From the NCBI GenBank assembly GCA_963805405.1, contig CAWDUC010000015.1:1-64000 (forward strand): a DNA stretch of 64,000 bases. Reading direction: 5' to 3'. The translations under genes and the position numbers were made by a program. The notes under the pieces are model-generated. The model ran no database searches. It had not been told where the DNA came from and worked only from the letters and a program-made list of their open reading frames with translations. This DNA comes from JAEUMG01 sp963805405 (lineage in GTDB: Bacteria; Pseudomonadota; Alphaproteobacteria; Rhizobiales; Aestuariivirgaceae). Shown one piece after another: positions 54,714-63,816 of this stretch; the first letter of the stretch is position 1; each line of letters opens with the position of its first letter.

Positions 54714-54800
54714 TCAGAATTTTTCTGGATGGAGAAGCGCGTAGAGAAGATAGCCAGCGAGACCGATCGCTACGAGCAGTCCAATGAAGGCTTCAGCCAT
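54714..54800 (-). CDS. kdpF: KdpF small stabilising peptide
   Basis: A 28-residue peptide beginning MAEAFIGLLVAIGLAGYLL and ending HPEKF, which matches the KdpF pattern (one transmembrane helix with GYLLYALLHPEKF). The ATG at 54800 has a strong AGGAGGGCATC ribosome binding site. It stabilises the KdpFABC complex in the membrane and is directly upstream of kdpA. Confidence 0.9.
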   Translation of the reverse strand: MAEAFIGLLVAIGLAGYLLYALLHPEKF

Positions 54801-54809
54801 GATGCCCTC

Positions 54810-54893
54810 CTAAAGCCGGTCGCACTGACGGGCATAGAGTGCGGCAACAAAGAACAGCCCTAAGCCGATGGCGAGAAAGATGAGGTCGAACAT
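54810..54893 (-). CDS. 27-residue membrane peptide leading the kdp operon
   Basis: The ATG at 54893, with GGGAGATACGC before it, opens a 27-residue peptide. It starts MFDLIFLAIGLGLFFVAALY and ends ARQCDRL: one transmembrane helix and a short basic tail. It stops 9 bases before kdpF. A similar one-helix peptide precedes kdpF in many alphaproteobacteria, from memory. It may be an extra subunit or assembly factor of the Kdp complex; this is inference from context. Confidence 0.65.
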   Translation of the reverse strand: MFDLIFLAIGLGLFFVAALYARQCDRL

Positions 54894-55135
54894 CGCGTAT
54901 CTCCCGGATTTGACCGTAAGATCGCCATCGGCGCATCAAATATCCATCTGGATTTCGTCCCGGGAGTATAAGGGAGACATAAAAATCGGCTGGGGTTTCC
55001 CCAGCGAAAGCAGCCTGAAATGCGCTGTCGGCGCATAGGATCAATAAAGTGACACCAAGGGGTGGATTTTCTTGATGGCCAAGGCGATCCTTGCAACTGA
55101 TACAAGGACAAGATCTGCGCAAGGTATGCAAAGAC

Positions 55136-56302
55136 ATGAACGGCATTCGGGTAGTCGATCTTACACAGCACCTCTCCGGGCCATTTTGCACTTGGACGCT
55201 CGCAAACCTCGGCGCTGAGGTCATCAAAGTTGAGGCAATCGGACACGGCGAAGGATCGCGTGAGACCGGCCCGATGGTCCAAGGACGAAGCATGTATTTC
55301 GACAGCCTCAACCGCGGAAAGAGAAGCATCGCAATCGATTTGAAAAACCCCTTGGGGCGCGAGACCTGCCGGGAGATTTTGAAAGACGCCGATGTCCTGG
55401 TAGAAAATTTTCGCCCCGGAGTTCTGGAGCGCCTGGGCCTCTCGGAGAGCCAACTAAAGGCGATCAACCCTCAATTGATCGTCGCTCATATAACCGGCTT
55501 TGGCCAGGCTGGCTCTCTCTCGGGGCGGGCTGCCTACGACGTCATTGTTCAGGCCATGAGCGGCATGGTCAGCGTCAATGGAGACATGGGTTCCGCGGGC
55601 ATTCGCGTCGGCGTCTCAATCGGTGATATTGCAGCCGCACTATTCGCAACGATCGGAATTATCGATCGCCTCTATGAGAGAGACGCGCGCGCCGGGCTGG
55701 CGAAAAGCCTTGATGTCTCGATGCTCGCCTGCCAGTTCGCGTGCCTCGAAAACGCCTTCTCACGACACCTCAACGCAGGTGACCTTCCGCGCCCCAATGG
55801 TTCAGAGCATCCGTCAATAGCGCCCTTCGGCGTCTATGAGACTGCGGATGGGCCAATTTCAATCGCAACCGGAAATCAGAAGGATTGGATCACGCTCTGC
55901 GCTGTGATCGAGGCCGAGACGCTGACGAACGAATCTTGCTATGCCGGAATAGCGGATCGGGTGAAGCACAAGAAGGAGTTGCAGAAGGATCTCAATCGAT
56001 ACCTTGCACGCGACTCGCGCGAGAATTGGGTGACAAAGCTTGCAGCTGCCGGGCTGGCAGTCGGAGAGGTGAACACGGTCGAGCAAGCCGCGGCTTCGCT
56101 TCTCGACAGCACAGGCAGTATTTCGAACATCGAACACGAAGGGCGAAACTGGGCATTCGTCAAACATCCGCTGCGCGAACCGCACGCTGGTGCTGAGCCA
56201 CCGGCACCCAATGTTGGCGAACACACCCGGCAAATCCTCGGTGAATGCGGCTATACACCAAGCCAGATCGACGACCTCTACGCTGCCGGCGCGATCGGTT
56301 GA
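55136..56302 (+). CDS. Family III CoA-transferase (CaiB/BaiF)
   Basis: 388 residues from ATG at 55136. CoA-transferase family III motifs are present: GIRVVDLTQHLSGPFCTWTL at the start, DVLVENFRPGVLERLGLS, and the nucleophile Asp135 in GRAAYDVIVQAMSGM. Later comes the PFGVYETADGPISIATGNQ segment. The enzyme moves CoA between carboxylic acids. An enoyl-CoA hydratase-like gene follows 36 bases downstream, as in carnitine or bile-acid pathways. The in-frame sequence to 55091 has no ribosome binding site. The divergent kdp promoter lies upstream (54894-55135). Confidence 0.88.
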   Translation: MNGIRVVDLTQHLSGPFCTWTLANLGAEVIKVEAIGHGEGSRETGPMVQGRSMYFDSLNRGKRSIAIDLKNPLGRETCREILKDADVLVENFRPGVLERLGLSESQLKAINPQLIVAHITGFGQAGSLSGRAAYDVIVQAMSGMVSVNGDMGSAGIRVGVSIGDIAAALFATIGIIDRLYERDARAGLAKSLDVSMLACQFACLENAFSRHLNAGDLPRPNGSEHPSIAPFGVYETADGPISIATGNQKDWITLCAVIEAETLTNESCYAGIADRVKHKKELQKDLNRYLARDSRENWVTKLAAAGLAVGEVNTVEQAAASLLDSTGSISNIEHEGRNWAFVKHPLREPHAGAEPPAPNVGEHTRQILGECGYTPSQIDDLYAAGAIG

Positions 56303-56338
56303 ACATCGCTCGCCCCATTTGTTGGTACGGAGATAGCT

Positions 56339-57124
56339 TTGAACGACGATACCATTGTTACGCGCGAGCAAAACCGCGTTCTCCACGTCACGCTCGCTCG
56401 GCCGCCGGCGAATGCCATAGACGCAAAGACCAGCCGGCTGCTGGGCGAAATCTTCCGCAAGTTCAGGGATGATGATGAACTGCGTGTTGCGGTTATTACG
56501 GGCGATGGCCCGAAATTCTTCTGCGCGGGCTGGGACTTGAAGGCCGCCGCCTCGGGTGAAGCCGCAGACTCTGACTTCGGAGCAGGTGGTTTTGGCGGAA
56601 TATCCAGCCTACCGGGTTTGCTGAAACCAATCATTGCGGCCGTTAACGGCATTGCCGTTGGCGGCGGTTTTGAGTGGGCTTTGGCGGCGGACATTCTCGT
56701 TGCTGCGGACCATGCGCGGTTCTCCTTGCCGGGGGTTCGGGTGGGCGCGATAACCGATCGTGCCGCAATGATGCTGCCTCGCCGCATCCCGTATCATCTT
56801 GCGATGGAACTTCTTCTCACGGGGCGATGGATCGACGCACGCGAAGCGCACCGTTATGGTCTGGTGAACGAGGTCGTCCCGGCCGACCAACTCGCCGGGC
56901 GCGCGACGGCCATCGCGGAACAGATCGCATCGGGCGCCCCGCTGGTGCAGAGGGCAATCAAGGACATTGGTCAACGTGTAGACAATGCGCTTTATGAAGA
57001 ACTCGCCGAAGCCATTGCGAACCGCAGACTCGCATCGGTCGTCAGCGTCAACGACAGCGATGACTTACGGGAAGGAGCACTCGCCTTTTCCGAAAAGCGA
57101 AGCCCGAATTGGAAGGGCCGTTAG
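56339..57124 (+). CDS. Enoyl-CoA hydratase/isomerase family, CaiD-like
   Basis: 261 residues of crotonase fold. The oxyanion-hole segments are KFFCAGWDLKA and VNGIAVGGGFEWALAADILV. CaiD-like features are the GGFGGISSLPGLLKPIIAAV stretch and glutamate in GGGFEWALAAD. The substrate is probably a CoA ester made by the upstream CoA-transferase, with hydration or dehydration of a 3-hydroxyacyl- or carnitinyl-CoA. The start codon is TTG at 56339 with a weak ribosome binding site (GGAGATAG). Confidence 0.85.
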   Translation: MNDDTIVTREQNRVLHVTLARPPANAIDAKTSRLLGEIFRKFRDDDELRVAVITGDGPKFFCAGWDLKAAASGEAADSDFGAGGFGGISSLPGLLKPIIAAVNGIAVGGGFEWALAADILVAADHARFSLPGVRVGAITDRAAMMLPRRIPYHLAMELLLTGRWIDAREAHRYGLVNEVVPADQLAGRATAIAEQIASGAPLVQRAIKDIGQRVDNALYEELAEAIANRRLASVVSVNDSDDLREGALAFSEKRSPNWKGR

Positions 57125-57153
57125 GCGTTAAAGCGGTTCGCTTACGACGGAAA

Positions 57154-57525
57154 TCAGGCGGCGTTTCGCTGCTCGCGATGAGGCTTGCCGTAAAGCCCGA
57201 GATTGTCGTCCCCCCATTCCTTTAGAGCGAGCAGGATCGGCTCCATGCTGCGGCCAAGGGGAGAGAGCGAGTATTCAACCTTGGGCGGCACTTGCGCGAA
57301 GATCTTGCGAATGATCAGTCCGTCCGCTTCCAGTTCACGCAACTGGTTGGTCAGCATCCGCGGCGTGACTTGTCCGATCAGCCGCCTCATTGCGTTGAAT
57401 CGCATGGTGCCGGTAAGCAGATGGAACAGGATGATACATTTCCATTTGCCGTCGATGAGACCGATAGCAGCTTCGACGGAACATCCAGGGGTACAGTCGA
57501 ATCGCGAATGGCGGGCCTTTGCCAC
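57154..57525 (-). CDS. HxlR-family transcriptional regulator
   Basis: 123 residues. The HxlR winged helix has CTPGCSVEAAIGLIDGKWK at the N-terminus (with the cysteine often used for redox or electrophile sensing), RLIGQVTPRMLTNQLRELEA as recognition helix, and VEYSLSPLGRSM. It is divergent from the quinone oxidoreductase-like gene at 57631, a common pairing in which the regulator senses quinones or reactive carbonyls. Confidence 0.88.
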   Translation of the reverse strand: MAKARHSRFDCTPGCSVEAAIGLIDGKWKCIILFHLLTGTMRFNAMRRLIGQVTPRMLTNQLRELEADGLIIRKIFAQVPPKVEYSLSPLGRSMEPILLALKEWGDDNLGLYGKPHREQRNAA

Positions 57526-57630
57526 AACAGTATCCTCCTTGATAGTAGGGGCGCCAATTGTGCGTATTGTCGAAAATCGATCTTAGGATCAGTTTGGCAG
57601 CAATGACAATTGCATAAGAGGATCGCAGCT

Positions 57631-58644
57631 ATGAAAGCCGTAGGCTACAGAACCGCAGGAACAATCGATCGTGCTGACGCGCTCGAGAACATCGACCTGC
57701 CGCGTCCTTCTGCGCAGAACCACGACATACTGGTCGAAATCGCTGCGGTTTCCGTCAATCCGGTGGATACGAAAGTCAGGGCCAGGGATACGCCGGCACA
57801 GGGTGAATGGAAGGTGCTCGGTTGGGACGCGGTTGGGAAAGTCGTCGAAGCGGGGAGTGCCGTCACCGAATTTAAGAAGGGGGACGAAGTCTATTATGCG
57901 GGTTCGATCGCACGTCCCGGAACCAACAGCCAGTTTCACTTGGTTGACGCCAGGATCGTCGGTCGCAAACCAGGGACGCTGAGCAATGCCGAAGCTGCCG
58001 CTTTGCCGCTTACCGCGATCACCGCGTGGGAAATGCTCTTCGATAGGCTTGATATTCGTCGTCCCGTTGCCGGGGCCGCGAATGCGATTCTGATCATCGG
58101 CGGAGCGGGGGGTGTCGGCTCTATCACTATTCAGCTTGTGCGGGCATTGACCGATCTAGAGGTGATCGCCACGGCTTCGCGACCCGAAACCCGGCAATGG
58201 GTGCGCGATTTGGGCGCTCATTACGTCATCGATCACGCAAAGCCATTGGCCGAACAAATCGATGCGCTGGGAATTGGCGAACCGGCGTTTGTGTTCTCGA
58301 CGACTGGAACCCAACAGCATCTCGCGGAAATCGTGAAGCTGATCGCGCCGCAGGGGCGTTTTGGCCTGATTGACGATCCCAAGAGCCTCGACATCCTTCC
58401 CTTCAAACGGAAATCAGTGTCGATCCACTGGGAACTCATGTTCACGCGTTCCCTGTACACGACCGCGGACATCAAGGAGCAGGGAGTGCTGCTCAACGAG
58501 GTCGCGCGGTTGATTGATGCTGGCAAGCTTCGCACCACGGTGACCGAAGTGTTGCAGCCGATCAATGCTGCTAACCTCACGAAAGCTCATGCCCTCATCG
58601 AATTGGGCCGTGCCAGGGGAAAGGTCGTCCTAGAAGGCTTTTGA
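57631..58644 (+). CDS. Zinc-free medium-chain dehydrogenase (quinone oxidoreductase-like)
   Basis: 337 residues. The GroES-like N-terminal domain has VSVNPVDTKVR, and the Rossmann domain has IIGGAGGVGSITIQL (GxGxxG). The family end is LTKAHALIELGRARGKVVL. The structural and catalytic zinc cysteines are missing, as in quinone oxidoreductases (zeta-crystallin type). Chosen start: ATG at 57631 behind GAGGATCGC. The divergent HxlR gene probably regulates it. It likely reduces quinones or enones with NADPH. Confidence 0.88.
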   Translation: MKAVGYRTAGTIDRADALENIDLPRPSAQNHDILVEIAAVSVNPVDTKVRARDTPAQGEWKVLGWDAVGKVVEAGSAVTEFKKGDEVYYAGSIARPGTNSQFHLVDARIVGRKPGTLSNAEAAALPLTAITAWEMLFDRLDIRRPVAGAANAILIIGGAGGVGSITIQLVRALTDLEVIATASRPETRQWVRDLGAHYVIDHAKPLAEQIDALGIGEPAFVFSTTGTQQHLAEIVKLIAPQGRFGLIDDPKSLDILPFKRKSVSIHWELMFTRSLYTTADIKEQGVLLNEVARLIDAGKLRTTVTEVLQPINAANLTKAHALIELGRARGKVVLEGF

Positions 58645-58705
58645 CCTGACGAGGATCGTTCCCTAGCATGATCCTTCACAAGGCAACCACGTTGGGGCGG
58701 TCCCA

Positions 58706-59262
58706 TTGGAATTTTCAAACGACGTATTGCGCGCGTTTGCGATCATCGCACTCGCGTCGATTTTTGTCGCAACGGCAGATGATCAGATATACGTGAAGTC
58801 GCCAAGCTGGAGGGATGGTCCGTCGTTCACGATCCAGCAGGCGACGGCTCCTGTTATGCCACGGGCAAACATGGCAAGGGGACAACAGTCACCTTGGGAA
58901 TAGTCGCGCCCGCGGCAACATGGTTCGCAGTCGTCTCAAACGCGGCCTTGGATCCGATCAAGGTCGGCGCACTTGACGAGATCAGGTATGTCTTCGGCAC
59001 GAAATATGTGTGGACGGAAAAGACGATCGGAACACCCGACGGCCTTCGCTCAGAGGAGATCGGCGATGAATTCGTCGATGATTTTGCGCGCGCTTCTTCT
59101 CTGAAGCTCGTTTATCGAGGCAAGCACATTGACACATTAAAACTGGTCGGCGCCCGCGACGTAATAGCCGCTATCAATCAGTGCTATGTAACATACACGA
59201 GCAAGGCTGCGCCCTATGCGCCGCCTGAATCGACCGAAGCTCGACAGTCCAATTATGATTGA
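58706..59262 (+). CDS. Secreted protein of unknown function (frame broken as given)
   Basis: The first frame gives a signal-peptide-like start (MEFSNDVLRAFAIIALASIF, cut after VATA) to about residue 30. The frame then changes by -1 (or +2) between 58790 and 58810, after which KLEGWSVVHDPAGDGSCYAT and TLGIVAPAATWFAVVSNAAL follow to a stop at 59262. The corrected protein would be about 185 residues with two cysteines. The start codon is TTG. I do not recognise the family. This shift differs in direction from the +1 insertions found in neighbouring genes. Confidence 0.5.
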
Positions 59263-59270
59263 AAGCGCTG

Positions 59271-60494
59271 CTACCTGGCGAGAGCGATATTCTCGCGCAG
59301 TTTCCACCCAAGCGCAGCCAGGTTCTTTTTCGCAAGCGGGGTTGCGGTTCCGGTGATCGCAAAGAGCTTTCCACCGGTCGCACCTTGACTCTTGGCCGCT
59401 TCCGTCATTGCAAAGAAAAACTGACTTGTCTGATCGGTCCACGATACTGCGTCGAACGGAAATATCCCGACAATGGCGTTCCCATCGGTTTCACAGAGCG
59501 GGAATGGCGAACCTGGCACCGCCACAAAGCCGACCAAATTTCCACTTGTCAGCTGGTAGTTGGCAATAAGCGCCACTCGCTGCCTTGTGAGATAGGCGAC
59601 ATCGCGACTACGTGCTGTGGTAGCCCGCGACACGACAATGTCCAGCCCCCGCAGTTTGCGCATCTGCGTTAGGGCAGCGACCATCGCGATGACATCGACC
59701 GGGGTGTAGTTTCGATTGGCGAGAAATTTTTCGATAGTCGCCTTGTCGATTCCGAGCCGGATCAGCTCCTTTCGATTGGCATCGAGCAGTTGCGCGGCGG
59801 AATTGTCGCGCACCATTTCGTTGAGCGAATTTGCGGTCGATACGTTGGAGACGATGGCGCCGGCCGCCCCCGGCACGGCGATGAAGGCACCCTTGACTGC
59901 CAGTCCTCCGAGCGCAGATGCCCTTGAAAGGCTGTCAAGTCTTTCGGAGAGCGGCTTGAAATCCGTATAAGGATCGACGCCGTATTGGTACGCGAGGAGG
60001 CGTTTCTCCTTGGCCGCACCTGTGATACTGGCGAGCGCGCTGTCCTGCGATTTTCCGGAATTGCGCACTCCGGATGCGATGCCGTCGATAAACTGGCCCA
60101 CCCCCGTAACCGTATTCTCGACGGTGCTTATCGGCTTGGTGATGAGGTTCCCTGCGAATTCGAGCGGACTGAGGCCCGCCTTGACGACGGCCTCGGCAAA
60201 TCTTTCGGAACTTGCGGTTTTGTTCAAGGCGTCAAGAGCGGCCAGCTCCTTGAAGCGCATGAACAGCATCTGGTCGCCATTCACCTTGAAGGTACCGGCC
60301 GGCATTCTTAACGTATAGTTGCGAAGGTAACCATCGCTCGGAATTGGATCGACGATCACGTAATTTGGCCCGCTGGCCTTTTTGCCAAGTATCTTGGCGG
60401 CGGAAAAGACCGGCGGCTGCTCGAAACTTCCCGCCTGTGCATTAGCTGCCAACAGAAAGCCTACGATCGCGACTGCCGCCGGCCCAAGCCTCAA
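59271..60494 (-). CDS. Secreted protein of unknown function, about 407 residues
   Basis: The TTG at 60494 is preceded by GGGGAGG at 5-base spacing and gives a good signal peptide (LRLGPAAVAIVGFLLAANAQ, cut after AQA). An ATG at 60611 is in frame but has no ribosome binding site. The mature protein has DYVIVDP-like strands (GPNYVIVDPIPSDGYLRNY), a Gly/Ala-rich segment (ALGGLAVKGAFIAVPGAAGA) near residue 230, and a C-terminal KLFAITGTATPLAKKNLAAL. No catalytic motif was recognised. It is in line with the upstream cyclase gene. Confidence 0.6.
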   Translation of the reverse strand: MRLGPAAVAIVGFLLAANAQAGSFEQPPVFSAAKILGKKASGPNYVIVDPIPSDGYLRNYTLRMPAGTFKVNGDQMLFMRFKELAALDALNKTASSERFAEAVVKAGLSPLEFAGNLITKPISTVENTVTGVGQFIDGIASGVRNSGKSQDSALASITGAAKEKRLLAYQYGVDPYTDFKPLSERLDSLSRASALGGLAVKGAFIAVPGAAGAIVSNVSTANSLNEMVRDNSAAQLLDANRKELIRLGIDKATIEKFLANRNYTPVDVIAMVAALTQMRKLRGLDIVVSRATTARSRDVAYLTRQRVALIANYQLTSGNLVGFVAVPGSPFPLCETDGNAIVGIFPFDAVSWTDQTSQFFFAMTEAAKSQGATGGKLFAITGTATPLAKKNLAALGWKLRENIALAR

Positions 60495-60625
60495 TGATGC
60501 CTCCCCGATCCCTTCCGCGAGCGAATCGCCCGCGACCGAATCATTGAAAGGTATGGCTAAGGTTATTCCCCGGGACGTCAATAGCGCGGTCCTCGGTGGC
60601 CGAACCGCCATGGTCTTTGCGCAAC

Positions 60626-62558
60626 CTAGGAAGCGAGCAGTCGATCTCGAACCGGTAGCTGCCTGGCCGCGTCGGTCTTTGAACCGACGAGTTCGAAGAC
60701 TTCGACTTCGGCTGCGCGGCCTTTCACGCTACTTCCGCCCAGGGCGCGAAACTCGACCGATGGTCCGGCTGCGTCACGCGTTGCCTGACTGACGCAGATC
60801 TCGCTGCCAAGTTCCTTGCCAAGCGCCTCGAGCCGGCTGGCGACGTTCACCACGTCGCCGATTGCTGTATAGCTCAATCGCTCCGACGAGCCGATGTTTC
60901 CGACCAGGGCCACGCCGGTATTAATGCCGATCCTCACCCGCTGTCCTTCATCGCGACCATCCGGCCGCGCGAGCTTGTGCATCTCGGCTCGGATCGCTTC
61001 AGCGGCGCGGCATGCGCGCAACGCATGGTCGGGAACGAGCGCTGGCGCATTCCACAATCCCATGATGCAATCGCCGATGAATTTATCGACGGTTCCGCCC
61101 TCTTCGTGGATCGCCTTGGTGGCCAGGGTTAGAAAATCTGTGAGGAACGGCGCGACCTCTGCGCCATATTCTTCCGTCAGCTTTGTAAAGCCAGGCAAGT
61201 CGGCGAAGATGACGGTGATCTGTCGCAATTCGCCTCCCGGCTTCGGATCGACACCCTGCTGGATCAGTGTACGGACGATATCGGAGGGCACATAAAGCCC
61301 GAAAGCCTTGAGACTTCCGGCCATGCGCCGCAGAGCTTCCGAGAGATTGTCGAGCTCGGTGAGCCAGGACGGAATATGCCGCAATTCGCCCAATGAGAAG
61401 CTCTCGATATGGCGCAATTCACCGGCGATCTTCTGGATCGGACGCGCAAATGAGAGGTTTGCGAAGAGAGCCGCCACTGCTGCGGCGAATAGCGCAAGAC
61501 CGGCGACCACGCCGAGGAGCCAGCGGGTATTGCGATCGATCTCGGCGGTGAAGGTTGAGCGCGGTACTGCGGTCAGGAGTTTCCAGCCATTGAAGTCGAG
61601 CGGCGTACTCGTGGCATAGAAAACTTCGCCATTCGATGAATTGACCGTGCCTTGTTCGGTCAGTTTGCCGTCGAATGTCGCCCGCAATGCGCTGAGGACC
61701 GGATTGCCTTGCGCATCGCTCAGCGCCGCCGATTTCATCGCCGGCAGCGACGACGCGATTACCGCACCGCTATTGCTGACGATGACGGCGGCGCCGCTAT
61801 GGGCAATATCGAGGCTCGCCAAGAACGCCGACAGCCGCTTGAGATTGAGCGACACCATGATGACGCCCTGGAAGCGGCCATGCAGTTTGAGCTGCGTCGA
61901 GACGACGGCCGCCGGCTCGAATCCGCTCGGCAGGATATCGACCATCGACCAGACAGGCTTCTGGTCGTCCATGGCAGCGCGATACCATTTGCTCCCGAGC
62001 GATATATAGGCGGTTTCGCCCTTGGTGCGTTCCTCGAAGAATATATCTCCGGGAATCGGTTGATAGCGATCTCGGCGCAAGACCCTACCACCGGCCGGTA
62101 GGGCTTCCGCCGATTTCCACCATTTCGATCTTGCCGTTTTCGAGCGCATGGGCGCCAAAGAAGCGTCCGTCCGGGAAGCCGAAGCCGACCCATGAAACCG
62201 AAGGCAACGACCGAAGTACGGATAAGAAGACGAACTCGCGCTTGGCTTCGTCTTCGGCGCTGATCGCGCCTTGGAACAGGATCGAGCGCACGATCTCGAC
62301 CGCACCTTCCGAGGCGCGGAACGTCGTCTCGAGCTCCTGTCGCACCGCTTGCGCGGTCTGCCCATTGAGCGAGGAGACGACCGTCTCGACATTGCGGTTC
62401 GCCGTCCACATCCAGGAGACATGGACGATGAGTGCCGTTGCCAGCACTGCGAAGAGCATCAAAGCGGTCAGCGCCAGGCCGAGTCTCAGCCGGAAGCGCG
62501 AGCGCTCGTCAGTTTTCGCCGCCGGTGATGAGGCGGGCGCCGCGCTGATAAGTGACAT
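60626..62558 (-). CDS. Membrane adenylate/guanylate cyclase with Cache-like sensor (one frameshift as given)
   Basis: About 643 residues after correction. The order is a first membrane helix (about 30-55), a periplasmic Cache-like domain with VIVSNSGAVIASSLPAMK, a second helix (WLLGVVAGLALFAAAVAALF), a HAMP-like linker, and a class III cyclase domain from about 445. The metal-binding aspartates are in FADLPGFTKL and FIGDCIMGLWN. Asn and Arg of the catalytic set are in VVNVASRLE, and Lys in TVDKFIGD favours ATP. One inserted base near 62093 shifts the frame after GSPTG. The start ATG at 62558 overlaps the end of ndh by about 50 bases. It makes a cyclic nucleotide in response to an external signal. 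Confidence 0.82.
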
Positions 62559-63759
62559 AGGCCCAGATCCAATCGAAGAAGACGGTAAAGCGGTTCCGGA
62601 AGCCGACGAGGAACCAGATATGCGCAAAACTCCATAAGAGCCAGGCGATCAAAGCCGGAGAATCGGAAGCGGCCGAAATCGGCGACCCCGGCCTTGCGCC
62701 CGATCGTGGCGAGATTGCCGTAGTCGCGATAGGTGAAGCCAGTGGGCGATTTGCCGTCCATCGCCGCGATGATCTCACGGGCGGCGAAACGTCCCATCTG
62801 CTTGGCCGCCGGCGCGACGCCTGGCACGACCGTGCCGGCTGCATCCTTGACCGCCGCCGTATCGCCGATGACAAATACATTTGGATATCCCGGCAGGCGC
62901 AAATCCGGCGCGAATTACAGCCCGGCCCACACGATCGGCCGGTGTCTTAAGCCATTTGGCAGCCGGCGATGCCGCGACGCCGGCCGCCCAGATGAGCGAC
63001 GACGACTCGATACGCCGGCCGTCCTTAAGAGTAATGCCATCCTCGTCGCAGGCAATGACGGCCTCGCCCAGAATGACTTTGACGCCGAGGCTTTCGAGTT
63101 GCCGTTGCGCGGATTGTGAAAGGGAGTCCGGGAAAGCTAGCGAGGACACGGGGGCCTGCCTCGACCAGCAATATCTCGGCGTGTCGCGGGTCGATATTCC
63201 GAAAGTCGCGCGCAATACCCATCTTGGCAAGCTCGGCGATGGCGCCCGCCATTTCGACGCCGGTCGGCCCGGCACCAATAACCACGAAAGTGAGCAGCCG
63301 CCGCCGTTCCGCCTCGTCCTGTGTTACTTCGGCGCGCTCGAAAGCCGCCAGGATGCGCGTTCTGAGGGCCGTCGCATCATCGATCTTCTTGAGGCCGGGC
63401 GCAAAAGCCTCCCACTCGTCATGGCCGAAATAGGCATGCCGCGCGCCGGTTGCCACGATCAGATAGTCGTAGGGTATTTCGCGTTCACGGGTAATGACGA
63501 GACGACGATCAAGGTCGACATCGAGGATTCGATCCATGAGCACGGTGGCATTCTTCTGCTTGGCAAGGATGCGCCGGATGGGCGTCGCGACCTGCGCCGG
63601 AGAGAAGCCCGCGGTCGCGACCTGGTAGAGCAAAGGTTGGAAGAGGTGATAATTGCGCCGGTCGATCACCGTCACATCGACTGGCGCCGATCTGAGCGCC
63701 TGCGCGGCATTGAGCCCGCCAAAGCCCGCACCCAGGATGACCACGCGCGGTCGCTCCAC
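62509..63759 (-). pseudogene. ndh: Type II NADH dehydrogenase (Ndh), three frameshifts as given (probably intact in the organism)
   Basis: Corrected length about 416 residues. RVVILGAGFGGLNAAQALRS is the FAD fold; YDYLIVATGARHAYFGHDEW and VVIGAGPTGVEMAGAIAELA (NADH fold) follow. FPDSLSQSAQRQLESLGVKV, LPGYPNVFVIGDTAAVKDA and a C-terminal membrane anchor AWLLWSFAHIWFLVGFRNRF complete the Ndh pattern. Single-base insertions lie near 63130, 62915 and 62651. The enzyme passes electrons from NADH to quinone without pumping protons. The start is ATG at 63759. A DoxX-like gene is directly upstream. Confidence 0.78.
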
Positions 63760-63816
63760 GGTAGCGGACAGGGTGCCGGATTTGGTAGAGATCGGATGGC
63801 GCCATACCGTGCATGA

